DNA of 62,351 bases from Oceanimonas baumannii (GTDB lineage Bacteria; Pseudomonadota; Gammaproteobacteria; Enterobacterales; Aeromonadaceae): positions 1-62,351 of the forward strand of contig NZ_NQJF01000018.1 in assembly GCF_002245495.1 (NCBI RefSeq). The letters are read 5' to 3'. Position 1 is the first letter of the stretch. Each line of letters starts with the position of its first letter. Below are positions 16,895-25,462 of this stretch, in pieces. The position numbers and the translations under genes were made by a program. The notes beneath the pieces are model-generated. The model saw only the letters and a list, made by a program, of their open reading frames with translations. It did no database searches and had not been told where the DNA came from.

Positions 16895-17374
16895 ATGGAG
16901 AGCATTCTTGTCAGCGGCTGCCTGATGGGGGCCCCGGTCAGATACAATGGTAAAAGCCTGGGGCTGCAGCCCCATGATCTGACCTGGTTGCGCCAGCACT
17001 TTACGATCAGAACACTGTGCCCGGAAGTGGCTGGCGGCTTGCCTGTGCCCAGAGCGCCGGCAGAAATCAGGGGAGGCGCAGGAAGCGAGGTGCTGTCAGG
17101 GGCTGCCCGCATCAGCGATAGCACCGGCACCGATTACACGGCTCCGTTTTTGCGCGGAGCGGAGCAGGCACTGGCACTGTGCCGGTTGCACCACATCAAG
17201 TATGCCATTCTGGCGGAAGCCAGCCCGTCTTGTGGCAGCCGGAAGATTTATGACGGTACCTTTACCGGTACCAAAATACCGGGGCAGGGCGTGACCGCGG
17301 CCTTGCTGAACCGCCATGGCATTATGGTGTTCAGCCAGCATACGATTGCTGAGCTCAGAGCAAAATGGGATTAA
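16895..17374 (+). CDS. DUF523 (YbbK-like) protein
   Basis: A 159-residue protein with the conserved cysteine pattern of DUF523: SGCLMGAPVRYNG at the start, LCPEVAGGLPVPR in the middle and EASPSCGSRKIYDG later. The cysteines look like metal or sulfur ligands. In other bacteria the domain is fused to DUF1722 or encoded near photolyases, but its reaction is not established. It starts seven bases after the DUF2959 stop, so the two are probably one transcript. Confidence 0.85.
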   Translation: MESILVSGCLMGAPVRYNGKSLGLQPHDLTWLRQHFTIRTLCPEVAGGLPVPRAPAEIRGGAGSEVLSGAARISDSTGTDYTAPFLRGAEQALALCRLHHIKYAILAEASPSCGSRKIYDGTFTGTKIPGQGVTAALLNRHGIMVFSQHTIAELRAKWD

Positions 17375-17395
17375 CGTACGGTGCAGCGGCGGGCC

Positions 17396-17425
17396 GTGAG
17401 CCTCGGGGTTAACCCCGAGGCTCAC
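17396..17425. terminator. Perfect 30-bp palindrome between convergent genes
   Basis: GTGAGCCTCGGGG pairs with CCCCGAGGCTCAC around a central TTAA with no mismatch. It lies between the stops of two converging genes, so a two-way terminator is the simplest reading. No T-run follows on either strand, which is unusual. Confidence 0.55.
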
Positions 17426-17429
17426 AAGC

Positions 17430-18737
17430 TCAGAGTTGTTGGCCGTTCAGTGTGACGTTACCGTCCTCCATTTTAAAACTGAATGTTTCACCGGACTCGG
17501 CCAGCAGGGCCGCCACAGAAAGGTCCAGCATGGCAACGGCTGCGCCGGCCGACTGGCCCAGCGTGGCTTCAATGTCTGCAAAAATGGCCTTTTCTACGTC
17601 TTGCGGATTGAGCGAGTAAGGGTTATCCAGCACCGAACGAACAAAGTTGTCTGGTAGCCGGGCAGCATTCAGCTTTACCAGCCCCTTGCCGTCTATCAGC
17701 AGTTCGTCGTTCAGTGTTGCCTTGATGCGGTTAATTTCCAGGCTGGGGTTATGAGCCAGCAGCTGGTCGCCTCGGTCCACCATGATCTCTTCAATGGCCT
17801 GTTGCAGTCTGTACTCGCTCCAGCCCTCCTGAGCCGCATACTGAGAAATATCGACGGTGTCGAGAATGGCCTTGCCGTCGATACCGGCCAGGGTATAGCT
17901 GAACTCTGCGTCGGAAAGAAGCTGAGTGTTGCCTTCAAGCTGGTCGAATGTGAGGCTGACATTGTGGATCAGCTGTTCGTCAATGTCTGTGCTGGTGATT
18001 AACGACAGCCCTTTTATGCCAATATATTCGTTATCACGCTGGGCGCGTTTATTGATGACGCTGGCGTTGGCAATGTTCAGAGCTGCTTTGATTTTTCCTG
18101 TATCAATATCGTACTCACTGTCGATAAGCAGTTTGCCATCGGTCAGCTCAAGGGTTTCATCAGGGCTGTTAAAGCGAAGAGAAGGAATATGGGCACTGAT
18201 GTCATAGACAGCTGAGCCGCCACTGCTGAAGTCGGTAAGGGTAAATGCTGCAGTAATCGGGGGGGAGTCCAGCTCAATGTTATCTTCGTTCAGGGCGATG
18301 ATCGGAACGGTGAGCTCTCCGGTCAGCTTTTCCGGGGCCATATGTCCGGAAAGCAGGACGGGTTTGCCGTTCAGTAGCGTTGAAGTGATGGTTTTATCAC
18401 TTTGCCCGCTTATCTGCGTATTGGTGATTTCAACATGATAGTCGGAGCCTGTCAGGAAGGTGGTGGGCCCGTGAACGATTTTGTAAGCCAGCTCAAAGGT
18501 CATTGGATCCCAGCTGGTGCCGGCAGTGAGAGTCATGGTGCCCGTTGAAGCAAAAGTACCGCTCTGATGCGTGCTGAGCACGGCGCTGACTTCCTGCTCC
18601 GGAAAGTCGGATGTATTGATGGTGTAAACCAGATCGTCTAGTACCTGCTTCAGGTTTTTCGAATAATTGAGCTGATTAAAGCCGGCAAAGCCGACCAGAG
18701 CAACGCCGATGGCGCCTGCAATATACTTTTTCTTCAT
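17430..18737 (-). CDS. DUF945 (YdgA-like) protein
   Basis: A 435-residue protein with one N-terminal hydrophobic segment (YIAGAIGVALVGFAGF) acting as signal anchor, so the bulk faces the periplasm. The body is a long run of beta strands with repeated LLNGKPVLLSG and ADIEATLGQSAGAA-type elements, ending SFKMEDGNVTLNGQQL. This layout is that of DUF945/YdgA proteins, which are of unknown function and about this length. It is monocistronic and converges on the DUF523 gene. Confidence 0.8.
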   Translation of the reverse strand: MKKKYIAGAIGVALVGFAGFNQLNYSKNLKQVLDDLVYTINTSDFPEQEVSAVLSTHQSGTFASTGTMTLTAGTSWDPMTFELAYKIVHGPTTFLTGSDYHVEITNTQISGQSDKTITSTLLNGKPVLLSGHMAPEKLTGELTVPIIALNEDNIELDSPPITAAFTLTDFSSGGSAVYDISAHIPSLRFNSPDETLELTDGKLLIDSEYDIDTGKIKAALNIANASVINKRAQRDNEYIGIKGLSLITSTDIDEQLIHNVSLTFDQLEGNTQLLSDAEFSYTLAGIDGKAILDTVDISQYAAQEGWSEYRLQQAIEEIMVDRGDQLLAHNPSLEINRIKATLNDELLIDGKGLVKLNAARLPDNFVRSVLDNPYSLNPQDVEKAIFADIEATLGQSAGAAVAMLDLSVAALLAESGETFSFKMEDGNVTLNGQQL

Positions 18738-18809
18738 TTTATCCCTTTTTCTTTTATCTAGAAGTTAGCATCTTGATGCATTATTTCTTAGGTATGAGCA
18801 CTTGTTGCC

Positions 18810-19331
18810 TTAAAAACGGTAACTGAGACCAATGGCCGGTCCGCCCAAGTGTGTATGGTAAACATAATTATCGTGGTTGTAATTTACACTGATCGCTTTA
18901 TAACCGATGATAGCTGAAAATTGCGAGGGTAACTGATAATGGGCGGCTGCCAGCAGTGACCAGGTGTCATCCGCTTGTCCCGTGTATCCGCCGGTGTCTG
19001 CCTGCACCAGTAACCTGAAGACGGGCACCGATAAGTGGGTCTACCCAGCCAAAGCTTTCTTTATGGTCTCCCTGGTGTGGCTAATAAGCGGGTGTGAGGC
19101 GTGAACGGAGACCCGGTTGGAAATATGCCAGAAACGCGCTCCGGCCAGCATATCAAAGGTGATTCTGTCGTCGTCGACAAGACGATATCCGCCCAGCAAG
19201 GTGGCTGACAGCTGCCGGCTGTCCAGGTAGGCTGCGGTACTGGCACCGGGAGGAATGGTAACGCCCAGCCCCGGTAGTTGCATGGCCGGCAAGGGGCACC
19301 TTGCTTCACTGTTACTGGTGTCGGTGAACAT
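18810..19331 (-). pseudogene. Outer-membrane beta-barrel protein, decayed
   Basis: Three short frames on the minus strand encode consecutive parts of one barrel protein. 19041-19331 gives LSATLLGGYRLVDDDRITFDMLAGARFW. The next piece reads ESFGWVDPLIGAR in a second frame. 18810-19028 gives LLVQADTGGYTGQADDTWSLLAA and ends GPAIGLSYRF, with the C-terminal phenylalanine of BamA-dependent barrels. At least two frame changes and probably a small deletion separate them. The signal peptide and first strands are missing, cut off at the promoter of the next gene. Confidence 0.75.
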
Positions 19332-19359
19332 CAGATTTTAGCTATCAAGGGAGTGTCCA

Positions 19360-20418
19360 ATGGTTGTTAAAGCTCATCCCGTCGCCTGCCTGGGAGCGGC
19401 ATTGCTGTTACCGGCGTTGCTGACCACGGCCGAGGCCTGTACCCGCTTTGTGTATCACGGTGCCGATGAACAGGTGATTACTGCGCGTTCCATGGACTGG
19501 AAGGTTGATGTGGGCACGAATCTATGGGCATTTCCCCGGGGTATGTCCCGTACCGGAGAGGCCGGTGCCAACTCGCTTGAATGGACCTCCAAATATGGCA
19601 GTGTGATTGCCAGTGGCTACGATATCGCGACCACCGATGGGATGAATGAAGCTGGCCTGGTGGCGAATGTATTGTGGCTGGTGGAGTCTGCCTATCCGGA
19701 ACGTGATGACAGTAAACCGGGACTCTCTCTGTCTGTCTGGGCGCAATATGTGCTTGATAATTTTGCCACGGTTGAAGAAGCGGTTCGTACCCTGGAGCAG
19801 GAGAAATTCACTCTGGTCACTGACTTTGTGCCGGGTGAAAACCGCCTGGCCACGTTGCATCTTTCCATTTCCGATGCTGAAGGTGACAGTGCCATTATTG
19901 AATATATTGATGGCAAGCAGGTGATCCATCATGACAAGAGCTATCAGGTCATGACCAATTCCCCCACCTATGAAAAGCAGCTGGCGATGGAGGAGTACTG
20001 GAAACAGGTGGGAGGGACTGTGATGCTGCCGGGTACTAACCGGGCTGCGGATCGCTTTGCGCGCGCGTCTTTTTATACCAATGCCATTCCCAAAACAGAT
20101 GACGCACAAAAAACCATTGCCAGTGTGTTCAGCGTGATTAATAACGTTTCTGTGCCTTATGGTATCAGCACACCCGGCCAACCCAATATTTCGTCAACAC
20201 GCTGGAAAACGGTATCTGATCAGAAGCGCAAACTGTACTTCTTTGAATCGGCACTCACTCCCAACATTTTCTGGCTGGATCTGAAAAAGCTCGACTTCTC
20301 GGAAAACAGCGGCAAGGTGCTGAAGCTTGATCTGGGACCTGAGCAGCAAAATATTTACTCCGGTATGGCGAACGGGCAGTTGCAGGAAGCGAAGCCCTTT
20401 ACTTTCCTCGGCGTGTAA
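19360..20418 (+). CDS. Choloylglycine hydrolase / penicillin V acylase family Ntn hydrolase
   Basis: A 352-residue secreted Ntn hydrolase that cleaves linear amide bonds; relatives act on bile salts, penicillin V or acyl-homoserine lactones. A signal peptide ends in TTAEA, directly followed by Cys27 (CTRFVYHG), which becomes the N-terminal catalytic nucleophile after cleavage. The active-site region ITARSMDWKVD, the GMNEAGLVANVLWL block and MTNSPTYEKQL are all present. The gene is complete and alone. In aquatic Gram-negatives such enzymes often quench acyl-homoserine lactone signals, but the substrate is not shown here. Confidence 0.85.
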   Translation: MVVKAHPVACLGAALLLPALLTTAEACTRFVYHGADEQVITARSMDWKVDVGTNLWAFPRGMSRTGEAGANSLEWTSKYGSVIASGYDIATTDGMNEAGLVANVLWLVESAYPERDDSKPGLSLSVWAQYVLDNFATVEEAVRTLEQEKFTLVTDFVPGENRLATLHLSISDAEGDSAIIEYIDGKQVIHHDKSYQVMTNSPTYEKQLAMEEYWKQVGGTVMLPGTNRAADRFARASFYTNAIPKTDDAQKTIASVFSVINNVSVPYGISTPGQPNISSTRWKTVSDQKRKLYFFESALTPNIFWLDLKKLDFSENSGKVLKLDLGPEQQNIYSGMANGQLQEAKPFTFLGV

Positions 20419-20663
20419 GTCACCCCCTCAGCCGGGCAGGCGCTGTGTCTGCCCGACTTTCTCTTTCAGCCAACCCCTCCTGCGTTATTAGGTTGCCTGT
20501 TCAATTTTTTCACCTCCGGGCATTTCTGCATGGGGTGTTGTCATTCCTCCATTTCTCGTGAAGTGCGCCGGTATGGTGCGGTTGCAATGTTTTGTGACCA
20601 TACTGCTGATGACGGGGGTATTGGTCCGTTAGCCAGTGATGATGACAGGTTAAGGAGAGTGTG

Positions 20664-21029
20664 ATGTTTAAGGTAACGAAAACCGGGGAGCATCAACTGG
20701 AGCTGGTTTTGTCCGGCCGGCTCGACAGTGAGGCGATGAAAGTGGCGCTGGATGAACTGGTGGAGGTAAGCCGGCAGATGGAGCACGGGCGCATGCTCTA
20801 TTGTATTGGAGATTTTGAGTGGCCCACCATGGGGGCCATGGGGGTGGAGTTGTCGCGGCTGCCGGCACTGCTCGGCATGATACGCCGTTTTGACAAAATT
20901 GCAGTGGTCGCGGCAGAGCGCTGGATCCGCTCTGCCAGTGAGCTGGAAGGTGCCCTGATCCCGGGTCTTGAAATCCGGGCGTTTTCACCGGCAGAGGAAG
21001 AAGCCGCCCGTACCTGGCTGGCCGGCTGA
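20664..21029 (+). CDS. STAS/SEC14 (SpoIIAA-like) domain protein
   Basis: A 121-residue soluble protein. The order EHQLELVLSGRLDSEAMKVALDELVEV, then LYCIGDFEWPTMGAMGVEL, then RFDKIAVVAAERWIRSASELEG and a final FSPAEEEAARTWLAG is that of the SpoIIAA-like STAS family (PF11964), common in marine bacteria and of unknown function. AAGGAG lies just before, and ATG 20664 is preferred over the adjacent GTG. It is a single gene. Confidence 0.8.
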   Translation: MFKVTKTGEHQLELVLSGRLDSEAMKVALDELVEVSRQMEHGRMLYCIGDFEWPTMGAMGVELSRLPALLGMIRRFDKIAVVAAERWIRSASELEGALIPGLEIRAFSPAEEEAARTWLAG

Positions 21030-21094
21030 GCCATTTTCTGTGAAGACAGGGTCATGATACTCTGCTGCCCATCTTTCAAGACGAGATAATATTG

Positions 21095-21457
21095 ATGAAA
21101 TTATTGAAGCTTGGTGCATGTATTGCACTAGTGACGCTGCTGTCTGCCTGTGATCACGGTTTTGAGGGGGTGTATGAAACCCGTGCAGACTCTTCCAACG
21201 AGATGATGTCGCAGCTGATGAGTGATTTCTCGGGCCTGGTGGGCAGCGAGCAAATAGTGATTGGCAAAGACTATATGGAGCATAATGGTGAGCGCACCTA
21301 CTTTGACGATATTTTGGTGCGGGAGTCGGCGGGCAAGCAATATCTGGTGTTTGTAAAAGACGGACAGGAAGAAGTCTGGACCATCGTCAACGAGACCACT
21401 CTGATGAAAGGCAATGGCTTGGTCAATGTGGTGATGGAGCGGGTAGCTGATGAGTGA
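21095..21457 (+). CDS. Small lipoprotein, unknown function
   Basis: A 120-residue lipoprotein with signal sequence MKLLKLGACIALVTLLSAC; the lipobox LSAC puts the lipidated cysteine near residue 19. The mature part contains GFEGVYETRADSSNE and IVIGKDYMEHNGERTYF, suggesting a small beta domain. I do not recognise the family. Its stop overlaps the start of the DUF1289 gene by eight bases, so the two are translated from one transcript. Confidence 0.7.
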   Translation: MKLLKLGACIALVTLLSACDHGFEGVYETRADSSNEMMSQLMSDFSGLVGSEQIVIGKDYMEHNGERTYFDDILVRESAGKQYLVFVKDGQEEVWTIVNETTLMKGNGLVNVVMERVADE

Positions 21458-21626
21458 CGCCGTGCAAAGCCCCTGCATTGGTTACTGTAAGCTGAATGAA
21501 GAGAGAGTGTGCGCAGGTTGCTTTCGCCACGTGGATGAAATAGCCGGCTGGCGGGACAAGCCGCAGGCTGAGAAGCGAAATATTATTCAGCGTTGTGCCG
21601 AGCGCAAAAGCATTCAGCCATCATAA
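21450..21626 (+). CDS. DUF1289 small cysteine-rich protein
   Basis: A 58-residue protein starting at ATG 21450, inside the end of the lipoprotein gene. It has the DUF1289 cysteine arrangement SPCIGYCKLNEERVCAGCFR followed by a helix with the conserved EIAGW, and ends QRCAERKSIQPS. The four clustered cysteines probably bind a metal. E. coli YdhL and YbaN-associated genes belong here; the role is unknown. Confidence 0.85.
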   Translation: MSDAVQSPCIGYCKLNEERVCAGCFRHVDEIAGWRDKPQAEKRNIIQRCAERKSIQPS

Positions 21627-21648
21627 AAACAGCCCCTTGCGGGGCTGT
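21625..21648 (-). terminator. Rho-independent terminator of the outer-membrane protein gene
   Basis: On the minus strand ACAGCCCC and GGGGCTGT form an eight-base stem with a four-base loop, followed by TTTTT. It lies 20 bp beyond the stop of the gene at 21668-22216 and may also serve the converging DUF1289 gene. Confidence 0.8.
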
Positions 21649-21667
21649 GGGGTCAGGTAAGCGTTGA

Positions 21668-22216
21668 TCAGAAGTTAAGACCCATACCTATGGTGTAGGC
21701 CCAGGCTCCGTCATCGAAGTTGTTTTCGGCGCTATCGCCGTCATCGAACAGGAACTGGTATTCTGCACGTGCCTGTACAAAGGTGGTGGGCAGAACGTAA
21801 TATTTAACACCGGCCTCCAGTCCTGCAATGCCGGTATCTTCTACACCATCACCATAAATCCCCCCCAGAGAGGCGCCAACAAACGGTCGGGCGGCACCCT
21901 GGCCAAAGTGGTAGTCGGCGAAAACACTGGTGCTGCCGTTCCACACATCATCACCGTTCTCTACACTGGCGTAGTTGACACTCTGACGGACACCAACCAG
22001 AGTTTTGTCGGTCAGGTACCAGCCGTAATCACCGATGACGCCGGCGCTGCCATTATCAAAATCTTTGCTGCTTTTACCGGTACCGGAAAGTGAAAATTCG
22101 CGGTCGCCTTCGTTCGGGCCGATAGAATGTTGGCCGTGCATGTTGGCCATGGCCATAGCGGGCAGAAGCGTTGCACCTGCAACAATAGCCAGCGGAGCTT
22201 TTTTCAGCATCTTCAT
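21668..22216 (-). CDS. Outer-membrane beta-barrel protein
   Basis: A 182-residue outer-membrane protein. A signal peptide ends in AMAMAN. Alternating strands follow, including YGWYLTDKTLVGVRQSVNYASV, FADYHFGQGAARPFVGASLGG and TFVQARAEYQFLF. The final residue is phenylalanine (IGMGLNF), as expected for insertion by the BAM complex. The size suggests an eight-stranded barrel of the OmpA/OmpX/OmpW size class. The function is unknown. Confidence 0.8.
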   Translation of the reverse strand: MKMLKKAPLAIVAGATLLPAMAMANMHGQHSIGPNEGDREFSLSGTGKSSKDFDNGSAGVIGDYGWYLTDKTLVGVRQSVNYASVENGDDVWNGSTSVFADYHFGQGAARPFVGASLGGIYGDGVEDTGIAGLEAGVKYYVLPTTFVQARAEYQFLFDDGDSAENNFDDGAWAYTIGMGLNF

Positions 22217-22470
22217 TATTACACCTCGGATTAATCACTGATTTCAATCAAGCACTTGCTGCTGTCGATCCTTGTTTTTTAATCCTTGCCACTGCTGCAG
22301 CCAGCAAAACTGCAGCAACATTTAGTGTAGAAGCTGTGATAAAAAATGTCGTTTTTGTGACAACCTTTCTCCGACAGGTCTCGTCGGTCATATTTTGTCC
22401 GGCACGGTTTATGGCCTGTTGCTGCTATAGTTTCTCCACCGACACTATCGCCGATGCTGAGGGTAACTGC

Positions 22471-23619
22471 ATGAATGAAAAGGAGATCGCGCTGTTATGG
22501 CAGCAGTTCGAAAAAAGCCTGCAGGAAACCGGTGCCGCGCTTGGGCTGGAAGGGCTGAACTGGCAGGAACTGCTTATTTTCAGTGTGGGGCAACTGTTGG
22601 TCACGCTGATGATAGGGCTGTTATTTGGTTTGCTTTATATTGCCGGGCGCACGGTGATGCGCTGGTTGCTGAGCCGCCTTGGTTATGGTGAAGGGCCGTA
22701 CCAGAACGGCCTTATTATACTGCGCTATTTACTGGGGCTGGCAACTCTGGTGGCCGTGCTGGCTCAATATGGTGCCGAACAGGGTGTGCTGAAAGGCACG
22801 GCTCGGGCTGGGCTGATGGCACTGTCGTTCTACGTTGTGTGGGTGTTACTGTCACGGGGACTGATACATCGTCTGTCGAGGCGGCACCTGGACTCTTCCC
22901 TGGTTCAGCTGTGCAAGAACACCCTGTCGGTCACGCTGATGGCTCTGGGTGCGATTACCGTGATGGCGCAGTTCGGGTTTGATGTGCTTTCTATTGTGGC
23001 TGGTCTGGGTATTGTGGGGATTGCGGTCGGTTTTGCTGCGCAGTCAACATTGTCCAATTTTATTGCTGGTATTACGCTGCTGATTGAACGCCCTTTCCGC
23101 ATTGGTGACTGGGTTCGGATTCATGGTGAGGAAGGCAGGGTGGTGCGTATTGCCTTCCGTACCACCTGGCTGCGTACCCGGGATAATGTATTTACCATGA
23201 TCCCGAACGACAGCGTTGCCACCACCGACATTATCAACTTTAGTGCAGAAGGGCCTACGCGCATTCGTATTCCATTGCGGGTGGGGCTTAATGAATCGCC
23301 GGAGCGGGTACGTGAGGTAATCATGCCTGTGCTGAGGTCACACCCGCTGACGATTAATGACCAGACCTTGTTTCCCCGAGTACAGATACGAGAGCTGGCC
23401 GATTCGGCCATGATACTCAGTGCTCAGGTGTGGGTCAGTGCTAAGGACGTGGAAGTGAAAGGGCGTATTTCCTGTGAGCTGCTGGAATCGGTTCACCGGG
23501 CGTTGGCCGAAGCAGGGATTGATATTCCGGTGCCCCATCTTCAACTTAAAATGGATCACGGTGAGGCACGTGGAGAGCAAATACCTGCTCTGCCTGAGGT
23601 AACCAAAAATAAGGAATAA
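22471..23619 (+). CDS. Mechanosensitive channel of the MscS family
   Basis: MscS channels open under membrane tension and release solutes during osmotic downshock. The protein has 382 residues and about four transmembrane helices. The pore helix and following segment read SIVAGLGIVGIAVGFAAQSTLSNFIAGITLLIERPFRIGDW in overlapping order, the clearest MscS signature. The cytoplasmic part (IHGEEGRVVRIAFRTTWLRTRDN and MIPNDSVATTDIINFS) is complete. ATG 22471 (MNEKEIALLWQQ) is preferred to an upstream frame lacking a ribosome-binding site. It is four bases from the lipocalin gene, so they probably share a transcript. Confidence 0.9.
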   Translation: MNEKEIALLWQQFEKSLQETGAALGLEGLNWQELLIFSVGQLLVTLMIGLLFGLLYIAGRTVMRWLLSRLGYGEGPYQNGLIILRYLLGLATLVAVLAQYGAEQGVLKGTARAGLMALSFYVVWVLLSRGLIHRLSRRHLDSSLVQLCKNTLSVTLMALGAITVMAQFGFDVLSIVAGLGIVGIAVGFAAQSTLSNFIAGITLLIERPFRIGDWVRIHGEEGRVVRIAFRTTWLRTRDNVFTMIPNDSVATTDIINFSAEGPTRIRIPLRVGLNESPERVREVIMPVLRSHPLTINDQTLFPRVQIRELADSAMILSAQVWVSAKDVEVKGRISCELLESVHRALAEAGIDIPVPHLQLKMDHGEARGEQIPALPEVTKNKE

Positions 23620-23622
23620 TCC

Positions 23623-24141
23623 ATGAAACAAGGCTTATTGATATTGCTGCTGTTCCTGGCCGGTTGTACTGCTAAACCGGAAGGTATCACCCCGGTGTCA
23701 GGTTTTGAACTGAATCGTTATCTGGGGAACTGGTATGAAATTGCCAGACTGGATCACCGCTTTGAGCGGGGGCTGGAAAGGGTAACAGCCAGTTACAGCA
23801 TGCGAGAAGATGGGGGAGTGAGGGTGATTAACCGTGGGTTTGATACAGCCAAAGGCGTCTGGAAACAGGCCGAGGGCCGGGCTTATTTTGTAAACCGGCC
23901 TGATATTGCTCATCTTAAGGTATCGTTTTTTGGTCCGTTCTACGGTGCTTATGTGGTGTTTGAGCTGGATGATAACTACCAATATGCATTGGTTTCAGGC
24001 CCGGATAGGGGTTATTTCTGGTTGCTGGCGCGTACACCAGAGCTCCCCCCTGAGGTACAGAAACGGTTAATTTCCAGTGCCCGTGAAGCGGGGTTTGCGA
24101 CCGATGAGCTGATATTCCTGGAGCACCGGAAAGATATTTAG
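23623..24141 (+). CDS. blc: Outer-membrane lipocalin Blc
   Basis: Bacterial lipocalin, a small barrel lipoprotein that binds lysophospholipids or fatty acids. The lipobox LAGC gives lipidated Cys15. The lipocalin signature GNWYEIARLDHRFERGL lies at about residues 36-52, followed by VTASYSMREDGGVRVINRG and YALVSGPDRGYFWLLARTP. At 172 residues it has the usual length. It follows the MscS gene by three bases. Its stop codon TAG is the first part of a Ter-like repeat. Confidence 0.92.
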   Translation: MKQGLLILLLFLAGCTAKPEGITPVSGFELNRYLGNWYEIARLDHRFERGLERVTASYSMREDGGVRVINRGFDTAKGVWKQAEGRAYFVNRPDIAHLKVSFFGPFYGAYVVFELDDNYQYALVSGPDRGYFWLLARTPELPPEVQKRLISSAREAGFATDELIFLEHRKDI

Positions 24142-24163
24142 TTATGCCAACATACATGTGGTG
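24137..24163 (-). other. Ter-like replication fork barrier, copy A
   Basis: TAGTTATGCCAACATACA at 24139-24156 recurs exactly at 32006-32023. The next seven bases agree at five positions (N-GTG-N-TG). Read on the minus strand it is TGTATGTTGGCATAACTAAA, which contains GTATGTTG and TAACTAAA, the two halves of the E. coli Ter core (GTATGTTGTAACTAAA), with GCA between. It lies between converging genes, so it is not a promoter operator. By analogy with TerB the blocking face looks toward higher coordinates, that is toward dif. Confidence 0.65.
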
Positions 24164-24207
24164 CTCAAAAATAGGCGATACCGGCTTCAAACATTTCACA
24201 CAGCCTA

Positions 24208-24768
24208 TTATGGTCTGATACTGGCCAGTACTTTTGGCCGGTTTTCCAGAGGGAAAGCCAGGATCAGTGCCTCACCGGCTGCCGGAAAGCGTCCGGTGAG
24301 TACCGAAATGTTGACCTGATGGCTGATAAGGATAACAGGCCGGCCCGGCTCAAGTCCGGTAATAAATCGTTTCAACTGTTCGGCCTGAAGTGACCGGCGT
24401 TCACGGGTCAGAAAAAACGAATTAAGGGCAGGGACAGGCTTGACCTTACCAATATCAAGCAAACGAGCGGTGTCCTGGGCCCGGCAAAATTGACTGCTGA
24501 ACACCCTGGCCTGGTTGATGCCATGTTCTTTAAGGCGGTTGCCCCAGGCGATGGCTTCCTGCCTGCCTTGTTCATCGAGGTTGCGCTGCGTATCACAGCG
24601 GTGCAGTACTGCACCGCTGGACACCCCGGAGCCGGGAGCATGAGTATGACGCATCAGCAACATGGCTTTGCCTTCCTGCAGTGCCTGCCATGCTTCGCTG
24701 TCGGTACTGGCTGCGGCCGGTAATGGCAACAGTAACAATAACAGTAAACGCATGATCACGATGTGCAT
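24208..24768 (-). CDS. Histidine phosphatase family protein, secreted
   Basis: A 186-residue member of the histidine phosphatase (phosphoglycerate-mutase-like) superfamily. A signal peptide with a long leucine run ends near PAAAS. The catalytic motif is MRHTHAPGSG (RHT in place of the usual RHG), with QRNLDEQGRQEA, the arginine in FSSQFCRAQDTA and the second histidine in ILISHQVNISVLTG. AAAGGA lies six bases before ATG 24768. The substrate is unknown; periplasmic relatives remove phosphate from sugars or surface molecules. Confidence 0.85.
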   Translation of the reverse strand: MHIVIMRLLLLLLLPLPAAASTDSEAWQALQEGKAMLLMRHTHAPGSGVSSGAVLHRCDTQRNLDEQGRQEAIAWGNRLKEHGINQARVFSSQFCRAQDTARLLDIGKVKPVPALNSFFLTRERRSLQAEQLKRFITGLEPGRPVILISHQVNISVLTGRFPAAGEALILAFPLENRPKVLASIRP

Positions 24769-24865
24769 AGCATGTCCTTTGTTCTGCAGATCCATTCCCA
24801 ATACTCACGTTACCCCAGGGAAACACCTTGTCAATGGTGCTCTTTGCCCTGTCGGGGATAATGCT

Positions 24866-25462
24866 TTACCGGATGCTGTCTGCCAGCGCCTGTGCCAGTT
24901 GATCGGCCACCTGTTCCCAGCCACTGGCCAGTGCGCGCACCAGCTCAGGGTAGCCATCTTCATTCAGGGGCGTTTCTACGGTAAAGGACTGTTGCTTCAG
25001 CAGCGTCTTTTGTTTGTCCAGAATTTGCCAGTGACCGCGGATAAGGGCGACACCATCAAAACGCCCCTGAAAACGGTCCAACTGTATACGAACCTCACGA
25101 CCGGGAGCGGGACCTTGTGGTTGCCCACGGGCTACTACTTGGGAGCCGGGCATGGCAGTGGCGAGGCGGTGGATCAGCAACTGGCGGAGCTGGGCCGGCA
25201 GAGCTTCCGCCCACAGGTGATGGCGGGCCTGGTGTACCTCAATATGGTTCAACTGCATCACTATGCTGTCATTATCCAGGAATGCAGCGGTGGTGACCTG
25301 GGCTACCATGACCGACAGGTGCGCATCATATTGCTGGCTGGCCGGGGTCTCGGGCAGTAAATAGGCCGTACGGTTACCGGCGCTGTCCGAGCCGGCACAA
25401 CCGGCCAGAACAAGGCCAGCCAGCAGAGGAGCAAAACGTAAAAAGGAAGTGTTTATCAGCAT
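24866..25462 (-). CDS. pqiC: PqiC outer-membrane lipoprotein
   Basis: A 198-residue lipoprotein (lipobox LAGC, Cys22) of the PqiC/ABC-type transport auxiliary family. YLLPETPASQQYDAHLSVMVAQVTTAAFLD and the later PQGPAPGREVRIQLDRFQGRFDG match that family. PqiC anchors the PqiB tube at the outer membrane for lipid movement across the periplasm. Its ATG overlaps the pqiB stop by one base (TAATG), showing translational coupling in the order pqiA-pqiB-pqiC. Confidence 0.9.
   Translation of the reverse strand: MLINTSFLRFAPLLAGLVLAGCAGSDSAGNRTAYLLPETPASQQYDAHLSVMVAQVTTAAFLDNDSIVMQLNHIEVHQARHHLWAEALPAQLRQLLIHRLATAMPGSQVVARGQPQGPAPGREVRIQLDRFQGRFDGVALIRGHWQILDKQKTLLKQQSFTVETPLNEDGYPELVRALASGWEQVADQLAQALADSIR

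Noticed and set aside
15784-17130. Long open frame of about 450 codons antisense to yjdM, the DUF2959 gene and part of the DUF523 gene
   Set aside because: Three recognised genes and a terminator lie on the plus strand in the same interval; the antisense product has no family features.
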